A stretch of DNA of 64,000 nt from Rhizomys pruinosus (GCA_009823505.1 VZQC01005745.1:467039-531038); one strand, 5' to 3'. Positions 11,962 to 24,573 are shown, counted from the stretch's first letter. Translations and numbers: made by a program. Notes: generated by a model from the letters alone, not told the origin.

Positions 11962-12047
11962 ATTGCGGTTCTTACAGGACCTGGGAAAACACCAAGTCTA
12001 GTGCATACTAGGCCAGCATTCTTCCACTGAGCTATATCCCCAGCCCT
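11962..12047 (-). mobile_element. ID/B4-like tRNA-derived SINE, antisense, diverged
   Basis: The plus strand ends ccactgagctatatccccag, which is the complement of the ID/B4 tRNA-like head. The preceding tagtgcatactaggccagc is the decayed middle. No tail or TSD can be recognised. Confidence 0.65.
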
Positions 12048-12084
12048 ACTAGGTACCAAAGATACAGATAATAATTACCAAGAT

Positions 12085-12309
12085 TGGGGGTGGAGAGATG
12101 GCTCAGCAGTTAAGAACACCAACTCCTCTTGCAGAGGACCCGGGTTTGATTTCCAGCACTCACATGGAGGCTAAGAACCATCTTTAATTCCAGTTCCAGG
12201 GAAATCTGACACCCTCTTCTGACCTCTGTGGCATTGCATGACATGGGTGAACCAACCTACATGCAGACAGTACATTCATGCACATAAAAAAAATAAAATA
12301 ATAATAATA
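12085..12309 (+). mobile_element. B2 SINE with near-perfect TSD
   Basis: The head is gagatggctcagcagttaag, followed by gaggacccgggtttgattt and a tail of AATA/ATA units. Flanking copies ataattaccaagat (12071-12084) and ataatcaccaagat (12310-12323) differ at one base and are the TSD. Confidence 0.9.
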
Positions 12310-12545
12310 ATAATCACCAAGATAGAAAAGACCTCTAGTGCAATCTTCCAACTATTTATAAGAAAAGGTGTCTTATAATAGAGCCTATTTTACATGGTTG
12401 CTGAGAAGAACTTGTGACGAGCTACTAAGACTTACCATGTATTAAGTGCTCCTGAATTTCCGCAATTATTTTTTGCACATGGTGATCTGCCATGGACGTT
12501 TCTTGCATTGTACACACTGTTTATAGTTGAGAATAGTTTGCTGTA

Positions 12546-12711
12546 TTTTTTATTTTATTTTATTTTTTGGTCTTTTTGAGACAGGGTCTCCCTGTAGCTC
12601 TGGCTATCCTGGAACTCACTCTGTAGACCAGGCTGGCCTTGAACTCACAGAGATCCGCCTGCCTCTGCCTCCCAAGTGCTAGGATTAAAGGCATGCGCCA
12701 CCACGCCTGGC
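12546..12711 (-). mobile_element. B1 SINE, antisense, with 11-bp TSD
   Basis: On the plus strand the element runs from a T-rich tail through tttttgagacagggtctccc to the complement of the 7SL-like head (caccacgcctggc). The TSD gtttgctgtat is found at 12536-12546 and 12713-12723. It belongs to the B1 type with acagg in the second half. Confidence 0.95.
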
Positions 12712-12723
12712 TGTTTGCTGTAT

Positions 12724-13761
12724 GTTTTAAATGGAACCAGTATTTCAACTCAAAAACCACTTTCATTTTTAAAATAAATTGTTCAAATACAGAGAATTAC
12801 CTACAAAGTAATCCAACACAGAATGCAACTATTATATATTTTTCCTTCAGGATATTTTTCAGTAAAAAGAAGCTGCAAACTGTACACTACCTTGCTTATT
12901 TCTCTCTCCAGAGTTAACAGTATCATTTTTATTTGGATTTTTAAGCAATATAGAATCTTAAAAATATTGTTACATCAATGCCATCACAGAATATGCATTG
13001 TTTTATAACTTTCAAAGACTTAAATCCAAGTAGTATTTCCTCGCAAACACCTTTCAGAGCCACTTGATCTTTCCCAGTTCATCCCAGCAGCATTTTTATC
13101 AGGAGGGAAAAAGCAGAGAAGTCTTTCTGGATTTATCATGATAAATGTGCTTCACCAAATACTCTTCTCTGCACTTGAATGTCTTTTATTCTTACATATA
13201 AAAGTTTTATGAATATAGTCATCTCATAACCAGAAATTATCATAAATACTGTGACTTTAAGACCTTGACCTTTTACGAAACTTTTATTTGGAACATTTCT
13301 CTTCTTATCTCTACTTCACAGTTCAGAGACTTATTAAAATCTTTTCGCTAATTTCACTTGCAAACTATATTGCTATTACTGGTATTTACTGCACTTAACC
13401 TTCACCTTTCCAAGAGTAACATTAAAGTGTTATTTGCATGAGTGAAAATCATTACATTTGAACGCTGTCCTGACAACACATTTTATATTCCCTTTCCATA
13501 AATGACCTTACAAAAATTATTGAGGAAATGTCACTTTAAAAGGCTATTGAAGAAGTATTATGGTAAGCTGAGTTTGATTTTCACTTTAGGGATGACTCTT
13601 TGGCCAACAAAAACTCAATATAAATACTTAGTGTCAGTTTTCCCACTACTCAGACTTCAATATAATGGGGTTCTTTTTGTTGTTTTAGAGAAGCGTCAGG
13701 GTCACAGCAAAATTGAAACAAAGGCATAGAGGTTTTCCACATATTCCCCATCACCACATAC
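12724..13761. other. unique AT-rich DNA, no gene seen
   Basis: I see no repeat family, RNA gene or supported exon. The short open frames here look random. Confidence 0.55.
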
Positions 13762-14098
13762 GGTGGTTTGGCAACAAGAATTTGGACATTATGTCCCCAG
13801 TTCGTGTCATTGTTTTGGGTGGTCTTAGAAGTTGTGGTCTTTCTGGAGGAAGCACATCACTGGTGGTGGGCTTAGAGAGTTCTTAAGCCTTGCCAGGCTT
13901 TCAGTCATTCTGCGTCCTGTGGCTGCTTGAAGATGTGAGCACTTAACTTCTGCCCCTACTCCAGCCACCTCCGCCTCCATGCCTCCCCGCCATGATGGAC
14001 TCTTGCCCCTTTGTAACCATAAGCTAAGGAAATTCTTCTTTTTATGAGTGGCCTTGTTCATAGGGTTTTATCACAACAACAGAAAAGTAGCTAATGTA
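13762..14098 (+). mobile_element. MaLR solo LTR (MTE/MTD-like), sense
   Basis: It is nearly full length. It starts tggtttggcaacaagaattt, has ctttctggaggaagcacatc, then ccgccatgatggactcttg, then aaattcttctttttatgag, and ends tatcacaacaacagaaaagt. That order is diagnostic of rodent ERVL-MaLR LTRs. No internal region is attached on either side, so it is a solo LTR. It codes for nothing. Confidence 0.8.
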
Positions 14099-14394
14099 CC
14101 ACAATGCCTAACTCCCTATCTATCAGCAGCACTGATCAAAGTGGTTCATTTATTCTAACTGGTCAGTCTGCACTGATGCATTAGTACTCAACAGCTTATT
14201 CTTGATTTTATGGTCAGTGGGTTTGGAAAGGCATACGATAAATATCCAGGATTAAGGTATATTCTGTGTTCTGCCTATTCATCTTTTCCTCTTCCATAAA
14301 CTCTGGAAAATGCTGATCTTTTTTAATATCTACATACTTTTGCCATTTCCAGAATGGCATATTTGGGACCTTATGGTACATAAGCTTTTCAAAT

Positions 14395-14815
14395 AGGCTT
14401 TTATTTACTTAGTGATACACATGTCTTTCCATGGCTGTCTACTCCATTCCTTTCTAGTGTCTGGATATATCACACTTTATACATTCCACTCACTTTGGCA
14501 AATTTTCATTGTTTCCAAAGTTTAGTAATTAGGAGAACAGCCGTTCTAAACTTGTGTGAACCTAAATTTTGAACTCCTATGGGGAAATATCAAGAAGTAC
14601 AGTACTAGGCCATGAAGTAATATTATATTTAATGTTGTCAGAAACTGCCAGACTGTCTTGCAAAATAGCTATACCATTAACTTTCCCACCAGCAGTGTGG
14701 AATTCAGTTACTCCATCATCTCACAAGCATTTACATTGTAATTACTCTGGACTTCAGATTCTAGTACACATGTAGTGGTATCTCATTGTCTGATTTTTTA
14801 TTTCTCTAGTAGCAT
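14395..14815 (-). mobile_element. ancient L1 (L1M-like) ORF2 3' end, antisense
   Basis: The plus strand carries typical complements of the L1 ORF2 C-terminus and its upstream part: ctttcccaccagcagtgtgg, then aactgccagactgtcttgc, and agtggtatctcattgtctg. It is far more diverged than the L1 copies at 21377 or 57461, with many stops in every frame. Confidence 0.7.
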
Positions 14816-16236
14816 GATGTGGTGCAAAGGTACATAGAAGATAATTAAAAATAATTGCTCTTTCCCAGGCTTAAGGGTGAGGAAGGTTAGAAAAATGAAT
14901 CTCAGGATATAATATTGATTTATAATAGTTATTCTTCCCCTCCACTGAGTGAAAAATAAGAAGCCATGAGACTGAAAAGCTTCAAGGCAGAGCTACCTGG
15001 AAACAAGATGTCCTTAACAGGCAATATATGGCTAAATATGCAAACAACTTACAGAAGATCATTTAGTTATTGTGATATAATGTTTCATATGTGAGTTTTA
15101 ATGCTCTAATTCTCCTGTGCATCAATACAAATGAGGAAGAAAATTTCATTTCAATATCCTCTAACTCAATAATTCTAAGATCCTATGCTTCAGCAAACAT
15201 AGAATGATTTATTTCCACAAGTGTTTAGAAAGATTTCAGTTTTAAAATTATTGACATACAGCATTATTGTAACTGCAGTGATTTATAATGTGTGTAGTTC
15301 TTACAAATGCTTACATCTGCACTATGACATTTGATCAAAGTACAAAAATTTTAATAAACAAACCAGAAAGTACTCATTGAAATACCCCTAAGTCTAATGT
15401 CTCTGTTTTCTTAGGCTAGCTGACACCATGCTGCTAGCTTGTAGGTTTTCCTCTTAGGCTTCTAAACACAAGTTAGGATAATCTGTTGAACTAGTATGAT
15501 GCCTTTCTTAATTCTCTACACCCCTCTCTTTTTCTCAATTTACTATATTAAGTCTATAATCAACTATTTTATCTTTCTTTAATTGAAATCTAAAAGCAAT
15601 TGACTTCAGTCACTCTTACCCACCTCCCCTGACCACCACCAAATGTAGTGTTTTTCCAAAATTTATTTTCTCAACATTTAGAATACGTTTTTCTAGCTAG
15701 ATTTGGGGGTATTTTTTTACTTTTTAAGCTTGTTTTCATCCTATCTAATTCATATTTTTGGTTGTGAGCTTGAGCCTTTAAATGGCTGTACCAGCTTTCT
15801 AGCCCCTGTTCATCTTAAAAACTATTTCTATGATGCCACATTTGAAGAACTAAAATTAAGCTTATTTCAATATTCCTTGGATAATTTTACATACCCACTG
15901 GACAAAATTCTCATCCCTTATGTGGTCAGTCAGTAAGCACATATGAAAAGCTCTATTATAGCAAATATAAGACTATTATTGACAAATACCTTTATTTACA
16001 TGATGATATTAAATAGAAAAAGGGTACATTATAAACATTAACAGTGGCAAACAGTTAAATGTGTATATTTTTAATGTCATCAAACTGTGTCATTTTTAAC
16101 ATAATATATACAATTATGAGCCTACTCTACAATAGATCAACAAGTATTGTTTCATTAGTTCATTAATGACTGTAATAGGTAGCCATTATTTCCATTTTAT
16201 AAATGATGAAAGTAAGATTTTACAAAAGGTTAAATT
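14816..16236. other. unique AT-rich DNA, no gene seen
   Basis: Nothing assignable is visible. The open frame at 15703-15936 has no homologue I recognise, and no splice or start context supports it. Confidence 0.5.
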
Positions 16237-16391
16237 GCCAGGTGTGGTGGTGCACACCTTTGTTCCTAACCCTCATGAGGCAGAGGCAAGAGGATTTCTG
16301 TGAGATCAAGGCCAGCCTGGTCTACATAGTGAGTTCCAGGACAGCTATGGCTACAGGGAGCCCCTGTCTCAAAAAGACCAAAAAAAAAATT
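16237..16391 (+). mobile_element. B1 SINE
   Basis: The 7SL-like head gccaggtgtggtggtgcaca is followed by aaggccagcctggtctacat and the end ctgtctcaaaaagaccaaaa. It is moderately diverged. A short ttaaat is present on both sides and may be the remnant TSD. Confidence 0.93.
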
Positions 16392-18239
16392 AAATACATC
16401 TTTAAGGCTCCTCCTCTAATGACATAATTGCTTTGACTATATAAATGAAAATAGTAAATTAACTCCTTCTAAATCATATAAACACAAATATAAATAATCT
16501 GATTCTGAACCTTCTGTCATTAATCCTACATCTTCCCAGAGTTGACTATGACTAACTAACTAACCAAGAAGACACTGAAGTTCTTTCAAGGATTTCATTT
16601 ATTTTCTTAATGAATTGTTGGACTGACAAAGAAAGCTTATGAAAGATGCAAGGTCCTGAATGCTGGGAACCATATTCATTTAAACAATTGCTCTTTTAGG
16701 CATTGACAATCCATTCCAATACTGTCAGAAGCATAAATATGAATGTCATTATTTTCAAACAAAAAAGGAGATTACCAATCCAGCTACACATAATTACTCT
16801 CAGGTGTCTACTTTTCAGCCTGCCTCTACCTCAAGAGACTTTATAATTCAAAAAATAACATTTTGTATGGATGTATAAATCTGTATTTCAAGCCAATGGT
16901 AAGAATTTGAACACAATGGGATTGATTTTATCCAATTACGCATCATGTAGCTGAGAGTATCAAATGTAATTAAAATCATTTGATTCATCTTAGGAGAGAT
17001 TTTTGTGAAACACCTCCAAATTTGAAAAGGTAAACAACACCAAGGACCGCACAAGAAATCATATTGCGATTCAGATGCTTTCTAATTATTTTGCTTTCAG
17101 TAACTTTAGGACTTGCTACTTAGCAGACTCACATTCTGATAATACAACAAATTTCTGAGTAACACTGCCTCAGCCCAGCTTTCACCCTCATATGTTTGTT
17201 TATTTACAGTTCCTTAGAGCAGGAAGACAGGAGTAGGACCTCTGCATTATTATAACAATCACATCTATTTGTTGACAGCTGCTTTAATCAAAACATGAAC
17301 TTTCACCTCCTAATTTAAGAAATATATTTTCAACAATTATTTTTCAGACAAATTATGATAATTTTATTTGTCTCTTGAGTTATTTTGTTATAGAAAGCAT
17401 AGTAAAAATTTAATTCAGAATAAATATATTTAACACTTGGAACTTTATAATGTCCAGAAATATTATGCAGAAATTTTTATTTTGTCATAAAGAAATAGAG
17501 TAAACACAAGCATTTCCAAGAACAAAATCAATTGCATTCTGCTGAAGAGGTAAAGTGAAATATAAAATAAAGAAAAATATTGCACATTCCAAGACCTTAG
17601 TGGAAGAAACCATATCTTTAAGAGGAAAGTAAAGCTGTGTCCTCATGAATGGATTAATTCATGTAACTAATAGGTCAATGGACTGAAAAGTTAATTAGTT
17701 ACCTTGAGAGTTGGTCTGTACACAAGCCATTTGGGCTAGGCCCTCTCTCTCTGTTTCTCAGCATCTGATGTTCTTGGTCATATCAGAACTCTGCAGAAAA
17801 ACTACCACCACAAGCAGCTTAGACCTTGTCTAAAAATCCCTTTTCTTTATAACTTATCCAGTCTGTGGTAGTTATCAATAAGAGGAAATAAACTAAGAGT
17901 GGGTCGTGTATTGGATAGCAATCAGCACTATGGGGAATGCGTTCAGGTCAAGCAATTTTAATTGACATTACCATGTTCTGCCTCACTGAAAAATGGGCAC
18001 TCGAAGTAAGGGAATGAACAGATATCTAGACTATCTCAAGTATAAAGAACAGGAAAGTCAGAGGACTCAAGAGATGTTGAAACGCCAATAGCTTAGCGTA
18101 TCAAGAATAGAGGGCAAAAAGAATGCAAATATGTCAAGATTAAAAAAGGGGTTTTCCTTTTGTTTGGATTTGATTTGTTTTGTTTTGTCCAAAATTAAAG
18201 ACTCTACAAGCAAAACAGTTTAAAGATCACTCAATTCTG
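16392..18239. other. unique AT-rich DNA, no gene seen
   Basis: There is no recognisable mobile element or gene. Open frames on both strands are short and have no family signature. Confidence 0.5.
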
Positions 18240-18463
18240 AAAATATGTATTCATATTTTAGAGTAATATAAAATGAAAGGAGGAAAATGTGGATTCCTAA
18301 ACATAAAAAAAAATAGACTGAGAGAAAGATGCAGGACAGTTACGGCAGAGTGCATGATCTGGGGTGGGGTAGGGGGAAGGGAAAGGGGAATATGTCTAAA
18401 CTGAACTAAGAAATGATGTTTGAAATACACAAAACATCAATAAAAGCAATTCTTTAAAAAAAC
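18240..18463 (+). mobile_element. LINE-1 3'UTR fragment with internal deletion
   Basis: It begins with the A/T-rich 3'UTR block (tattttagagtaatataaaa). After a short A-run it jumps to the terminal segment (gactgagagaaagatgcagg) and ends ataaaagcaattctttaaaa. The same terminal segment occurs at 49003-49165 and in the composite element at 5680-5818, so it marks one L1 3'UTR type. Confidence 0.85.
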
Positions 18464-19348
18464 ATAGTCCTACAAGACATTTATCTTAGGTTCCTGGATA
18501 CCAGTTACCTCCAGTACCCCTACCCAGGCCTTAACTCTTGGGTAGTTCAGCAATTTGAGTGGACCTTCTGTGTATATGTAATTCTTTACTTTGTTTGTTT
18601 TTTTTTTCCATTGAACACTAATGATCATTTTCTTTGCTAGAAAGTGCTTTATTTTCCCTTTAGCCTTGATAGATTCCTTCTTTTTCTTATCTTTTTAAAT
18701 AGTACATGCATTGATATACAAAATAATATGAATATTTGTTTCTGTAGTTATTTCTTCCCCTAAGTCTTTCTGTTGATATGTAGTCCATGCTCCTAATAAC
18801 TATATTACACCCCTGAATGTAAAAAAAATATTCAGTCTATAAGTTTGTAAGAAGAACAAAATTCTATGACATAAACAAATGCTGTACATTTAAGGAGTAA
18901 TAGTACATGTGTCCCAACTTGTATTGAGTATAGTATAAATGTTAAATATTTTGAAATATGTTGTTTAAATAACTTTATATCCCTTACTTGAATAAATAAT
19001 GTGTGAAAATACATTATTCCAATCTAAAGCCTGTTGAGCATGAAATGTTCATCTATATATTAATATTCATTATATTAATTTATTATATATTAATATTCAT
19101 TACAGAATTCATTTCAATAATTAGCAAGTAAGAATTGGTTTGATAACTCAATTATATATTGCTCTCTGGAGGAAGATAAAGAAGCTTTTCTGTTTGAATT
19201 TACACAAACTATACCACTACTAAAAAAGTAGTAATGAAGTGTAACTATGCATCAGAAATTTGCCTATCTTATCTTAATTGCTCTGAATTTGTTTTTATTG
19301 GCATGACATTTTCAAATTCTGTTCTTCATAATGTAAATGTTCAGAATG
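18464..19348. other. unique AT-rich DNA with a short internal duplication
   Basis: No gene is visible. Near 19055-19105 the string atatattaatattcatta occurs twice, a small AT-rich tandem duplication. Confidence 0.55.
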
Positions 19349-19364
19349 TATGGTATGCAATTCT

Positions 19365-19586
19365 TTTTTTAATTTATTATTATTTTATGTGTATGAGTGT
19401 ACTGTCTACATGTAGGTTGGTGTACCCGTGTCATGCAATGCCATGGAGGTCAGAAGAGGGAGTTGGATTCCCCTGGAACTAGAGTTAAAGACGGTTTTTA
19501 GCCGGCATGTGGGTGCTGGGAATGGAACCTGGGTCCTCTGTAAGAGCAGTCGGTGCTCTTAACTGCTGAGCCATCTCTCCAGCCCC
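19365..19586 (-). mobile_element. B2 SINE, antisense, with 16-bp TSD
   Basis: The plus strand runs from a T-rich tail through gaggtcagaagagggagttg to gagccatctctccagcccc, the complement of the B2 head. The perfect TSD tatggtatgcaattct lies at 19349-19364 and 19587-19602. Confidence 0.96.
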
Positions 19587-19602
19587 TATGGTATGCAATT
19601 CT

Positions 19603-20154
19603 ATATCAGTGTGGAAAGCATAAAGCTGAGACATTCTTCAAAAGCAATTCCACATACAAAGATGAAGGGTAGTCAGAACTTCCAAACGGAGGGAGGCAAA
19701 TACTGGCTGGCCAATTAGTTATGCCTATGCAAGAAAATCCGAAGCTCTAAAGCAAACAGCTTGATCTTAGCTGCCCTTTTTAGAAAATAAAAAGTTCCTA
19801 TCTGTAATCTCAATTATAGAAAGTTCCAATAACTTTTCAAATGATGAAAAATGGAGAATTTCTAATTAAATAGGCAAACTTGGCTGAATGCAATAAATTT
19901 TCTTCTGCTACCTCTGAGAGAAAAGTAGAATCCTGACAGGGAGAAACAACGATTTCTTGGTTCCTTACAATGATGATTTCATCTTCTCTAACTTGTAAGT
20001 ATTTCAACAATGGCACAATTTACAAAATAAAAGATCCCTGTATTACATTATAGCTAAAAATAATATTGAAGAAACACCTTGATGTTTTTTTTTCATTGAA
20101 AAAATTTTCATTGGTAGAAGATCTGAAACATTATGAACAGTTTATTGTTCCCAT
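19603..20154. other. unique DNA, no gene seen
   Basis: No repeat or gene can be assigned. Confidence 0.5.
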
Positions 20155-20806
20155 TTCCCCTTGTATTAATTTTTTGTCCTGTTGCAACAAAACACCCACT
20201 GTTGCTATGATAATATACACATTGGATATTTTCCTTATATATCTCTTGTATAAGCAGCATTTCTTTATCACAGTTCTGGTGGCTGGAAATCCAAGGTCAA
20301 GCTGTCATGGGTTTAAGAGCATTGGCTGCTCCTGCAGAGGACCCAGGTTCAGTTCCCAGGACCTATACGGCGCCTAACAACCATCCATAACACAAGTTTT
20401 AGGGAATCTAATGCTCTCTTTTGGTCTCTGCGAGCATTGCATATGCATGTGGTACACATGCATGCATTAGAAAAAAAACACTTCTGCTCCTGAAATAAAA
20501 ATAAGTAAATAAACATGGCCATTCAATTTGGTTCCTCACAGGACACTCAGCTTTATAGATTGTCACAATTTTCGCTGGATCTTATAACAGGGTGACAGAA
20601 ACAGACACTGACAGAGACAAGAACACAAAAAGGAATTCAATGCTATCTTCCACTTCTTACACTAATTGCATCAGGAGGATCTTGCACTCAAGGCCACAAC
20701 TAGACCTCACTAAATCCCCAAAGCTCTATGTCCAAATACAGTCATGCTGGGGTTAAAGTTTCAGTATAAATATTGGGAGGCAAATCCATCTGTACCTTCC
20801 CTATAT
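20155..20806 (-). mobile_element. MLT1-type MaLR LTR, antisense, split by a B2
   Basis: The left part (to 20307) contains tcacagttctggtggctgg and ccaaggtcaagctgtcatgg. The right part (20516 onward) contains gtccaaatacagtcatgctg and ggttaaagtttcagtataaa. In sense orientation these are the end and start of an MLT1-like LTR. A B2 has inserted between them. Confidence 0.65.
20308..20515 (+). mobile_element. B2 SINE, 5'-truncated, diverged
   Basis: It starts inside the head (ttaagagcattggctgctcc), continues cagaggacccaggttcagtt and ends in an A-rich tail with aaataagtaaataaa. It sits inside the antisense MaLR LTR. Confidence 0.8.
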
Positions 20807-20808
20807 AA

Positions 20809-20866
20809 CAAATTATTTATATATAATATATATTTATATATAAAATATATATATATATATGTATAG
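20809..20866. repeat. (TA)n-rich microsatellite
   Basis: Alternating tatata blocks with occasional extra A residues. Confidence 0.9.
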
Positions 20867-21151
20867 TTTTCATTCTTTTTGTAATCCAAAATGCCCTTCT
20901 GTCCTTTTCAGCTTACATATGAAGTCAACAAAAGTTTTCTTTTAAGAAATTGCTTCACATTTAAGGATAATTCTGAGAATAGTATGCAATAATAATTGCT
21001 AACATTAATTGCTGCTTGCTAATTTCAGTATAGCACAGACAGTGTTCTAAGAGTTTTCCTGTATTATACTCACTTAATCCTCATAAAATGCTACAAGGCA
21101 ATTTTATTTACATTTTACTGAGGACAAAACTAATTCTTTCCAGATATATTG

Positions 21152-21157
21152 ACACAC

Positions 21158-21186
<29 letters not shown>
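21152..21186. repeat. (CA)n microsatellite
   Basis: About 17 CA units with one interruption (acaccacac) near the start. Confidence 0.95.
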
Positions 21187-21188
<2 letters not shown>

Positions 21189-21209
21189 ACGTACCTGAAA
21201 TCCAAACAA

Positions 21210-21290
21210 TCCACAGGCATAAGGATTGCCAGTTCAAGGCCAGTTTGAGCTACATATCAATACTCTGCTTCAAAAACAAATAAATAGCAA
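21210..21290 (+). mobile_element. proto-B1/old B1 SINE fragment
   Basis: The segment aggattgccagttcaaggcc, followed by gagctacatatcaatact, resembles the second half of an old B1/PB1. The first half is not recognisable. Confidence 0.5.
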
Positions 21291-21629
21291 TACCAGCAAT
21301 GCCACCAAAAACTGACTCTGGAAAACTAAACAGCACACTTCAGGCTTAATAAGCAAGCAACTAAAAGAAATTGTTCTTTTTTTAACATTTTTGTGGAAGT
21401 TATATGTGTTTCATACATCATTTCTCAGTCCAATATAGACTTATCTTGTCTTCCATACCCCCCAACCCACCTGAGTTCATACATCCTGCCATCCCTGCCC
21501 TGTATCTTTTTCTGATTCTTTTCAAAGTTTTTTCAAAGCAGAGGATTATTGTCCTTGGGGGAACTTTACTGTTTCAATTGGTTCCCTGTCCCTGTTCCCC
21601 TGCTGTTCCCTCCAATCTGTACCACTTCA

Positions 21630-21630
<1 letters not shown>

Positions 21631-21685
<55 letters not shown>
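21631..21685. repeat. (TA)n microsatellite inside L1 3'UTR
   Basis: An almost pure TA run with one C interruption. The L1 copy at 57461 has no such tract here, so it expanded after insertion. Confidence 0.9.
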
Positions 21686-23700
21686 GTCCCACCTATACTA
21701 AAATTATATCATCTGTACACAAAATGTTTGGCATTTCCATATCATATTTCAGGATTCACATTTTTCTTTTTTTAAATTTATATTACGCTAAAATATGTCT
21801 ATGTATCCTCCACCCATATACCAAGATTCCAAACTCTAAAAATAAGTGGTGTGTTAATTCCAGAGCCTGTTAAGGGATTTACATTATCAGAGCACATTTA
21901 CTTTCAGGAAAGGGGGTATATAATGTTGATGTTGCTCAGTTTGCCATACAACTCAGTGGTTGGTGCTAGCATCCACAAATGAAGGATACCATTCATCTTT
22001 TGCTTTTCTGGGACTGTGTCATTTCACTTAGCATAATATCCTCTAGTTCCATCCATTTACCTGCAAAGTTCATGATGTCATCTTTCTTTACTGCTGCATA
22101 GAATTCCATTGTGTAGATGTACCACATTTTCTCTATCCATTCATTGGTTGAGGGGCATTAGGGTTGGTTCCTGCTCTTTGCTATTCTGAAGAGAGCTGCA
22201 ATAAACATGACTGTGCATGTATCTCTGCAGTAAGATGAGTCTTGTGGGTACATGCCCAAGAGTGGCTGTAGCTGGTTCAGGTGGTAAGCTCATCTTGAGT
22301 CTCTGCAGAGTTCCCCACACTCCTTTCCATAGTGGGTGTATGAGTTTACATTCCCACCAGCAGTGGATGAGTGTTCCCCTTTCCCCACAACCTCTCCAGC
22401 ATTTGGTATTATTTGTTTTCTTGATCCTAGCCAGTCTAATTGGAGTGAGACGATATCTTAAAGTTGTTTTACTTTTCATTTTCTTAATTATTAGCAATGT
22501 TGAACATTTTTTAAGATGTTTCTCAGCCATTTTTATTTCCTCATTTGTGGTCTCTGTTCAGCTCTTTACTCCATCTTTTGAGTGAGTCATTTCTTTTCTT
22601 ACTTCTTTGCTTTTTGAGTAGTTTATATATTCTGGAAGTCAATGCTCTGTCAGATGTATCACTGGCGAAGCTTTCCTCCCACTCTGTAGGTATTCTTTTC
22701 ACTTCCCTGAGTATTCCTTTTGTTCTACAGAAGCTTTTGAGTTTAATGAGGTCCCACTTGTTAATTGTCAACCTCACTTCCCATGCAGCAGCTGTCTGAT
22801 TTAAGAAGTCTTCTCCTATGCCTATGTCTTGTAGGTTGCTGCCAACCTTTTCTTGTATCACCTTCAGAGTTTTGGGTTTCATATTGAGGTCTTTGATCCA
22901 TTTGAAGTTGATTTTTGTTCAGGGCAAGAGGTAGGGGTTTTGTTTTATTCTTCTACAAATGGTGATTCAGTTTTGCCAACAGTATTTGCTGAAGATGCTG
23001 GCTTTCCTCCATTGAGTCTTCTTGGCTCCTTTGTCAAATATAAGGTGGCTGAAATTGTGTGTGCTCAAGTTTGGATCTTCAGTTTTGTTCCATTGGTCTA
23101 AGGTCTGTTTTCATGCCAGTACCAAATTGTTTTTATGACTATAGCCCTGTAATATAGTTTGAAGTCTGGTATAGTGATCCCCCCCCCCATTGCTCTTTTC
23201 GCTCAGGGTTGCTTTAGCTATTTTGTTTTTCCATATGAATTTAAGGATTTTTTTTCAACTCTGTGAAAAAACTCTTGGGAATTTTAATTGGGATTGCATT
23301 GAACTGTATATTAATTTGGGCAGAATGGACATTTTTACTATATTAATTTTTCCGATCCATGACCATGGGAGGTCTTTCCATCTTCTGATGTCTTCTTCAA
23401 TCTCCTTCTTCAGGGGTTTAAAATTTTTGTTGTAGAGATCTTTGGTGTCTTTGGTTAGGTTTGTTCCCAGGTATCTTATTGTTTTTGAGGCTATTGTGAG
23501 TGGGAAGGTCTCCTTATATTCCTTCTTCAGTTTCTTGTTGTTGGGGTAAAGAAAGACTACTGATTTTTGTAAGTTAATTTTGTATCCTGATACTTTACTG
23601 AAAGTCTTGATCATTTCTAGGAGTTTTCTGGTAGAGTTTTTAGCATCCCTTAGGTAAACTATTGTATGCTCTGGAAAAGGTATAGCTTGACTTCTTTTCC

Positions 23701-24068
23701 TTTTTTTATTTTTTTTTATTTTTTTATTAATATTTTTATGTATTTCCGTATGTATATGAATGTACTGTCTGCATGCAAGTTTGTGCACCCGTGTCATGCA
23801 ATGCCGCGGAGGTCAGAAGAGGGTCTCGGATTCCCCTGGAGCTGGAGTTTCAGACGGTTCTCTGCCGCCATTTGGGTGCTGGGGATCGAACCCGGGTCCT
23901 CTGCAAGAGCGATCGGCGCTCNTGCCGCGGAGGTCAGAAGAGGGTCTCGGATTCCCCTGGAGCTGGAGTTTCAGACGGTTCTCTGCCGCCATTTGGGTGC
24001 TGGGGATCGAACCCGGGTCCTCTGCAAGAGCGATCGGCGCTCTTAACCGCTAGGTCATCTCTCCAGCC
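23701..24068 (-). mobile_element. B2 SINE, antisense, artificially duplicated around an N
   Basis: A B2 is inserted in the L1 with TSD cttgacttcttttcc at 23686-23700 and 24069-24083. The body should be about 247 bp but measures 368. A 120-bp piece is present twice (23802-23921 and 23923-24042) with a single N at 23922 between the copies. The two pieces are identical base for base. The true element is one B2; the extra 121 bp is an unmerged contig overlap. Confidence 0.95.
23922..23922. other. assembly gap marker (single N)
   Basis: A single N is flanked by perfect 120-bp direct repeats, the signature of two contig ends that overlap but were joined without trimming. Open frames running across this point contain X and are not real. 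Confidence 0.95.
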
Positions 24069-24573
24069 CTTGACTTCTTTTCCAATTAACACTCCTTTAA
24101 TTTCTCTTTCTTGTCTTCTTGCCCTAGCAAGCATTTCAAACACTATATTGAAGAGGAGTGGAGATAGTGGACAGCCTTGCCGTGTTACTGCCTTTAAGGG
24201 GAATGCTTCCAACTTTTCTCCATTTAGAATAATGTTGGCTGTGGGTTTCTTGTATATAGTTTTGATTATATTGAGGAATTATCCCTCCAGTCCAAATTCC
24301 CTCTAGGACTTTAAGCATAAATGGATGCTATATTTTGTCAAAGGCTTTTTCTGCATTGATTGAGATGATCATGTGGTTTTTGTTTTTCAGTCGATTTATG
24401 TGTTTTATGATATTTATTGATTTGTGTATGTTGAACCATCCCTGCATCTCTGGTATGAATCCAACTTGGTCAGGATGGATGATCTTTTTGATATGGGTCT
24501 GTATTCAGTTTGCAATATTTTGTTTGAGAATTTTTGCATCCATAAGAACCTGTTCTTAAAACAGGTAATGTGG

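Larger units (their letters stand above)
21377..24557 (-). mobile_element. LINE-1, 5'-truncated, antisense, about 2.8 kb of L1
   Basis: The 3'UTR is at the left (21377-22020), with an internal (TA)n at about 21631-21685. ORF2 runs leftward from 24557 on the minus strand. Recognisable ORF2 pieces are the frames 24136-24318 and 23934-24212 ([19 protein letters not shown] domain), 23255-23797 (RT end, [15 protein letters not shown], and KMSILPKLIYSSMQ), 22541-22882, and 22141-22530 with the C-terminal [18 protein letters not shown]. The frames are offset by frameshifts and stops. The catalytic FADD-type motif expected just before IVYLRDAKNS is replaced by PEHT, so the copy is inactive. A B2 inserted at 23686-24083 with a 15-bp TSD. 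ORF1 and the 5'UTR are absent. Confidence 0.95.

Noticed and set aside
22217..23101. Plus-strand hydrophobic open frames
   Set aside because: They are the complement of L1 ORF2 on the minus strand, shadow frames.
23666..24306. Open frames with X and duplicated peptide across the N
   Set aside because: They read through a B2 SINE and an artificial 120-bp duplication; not coding.
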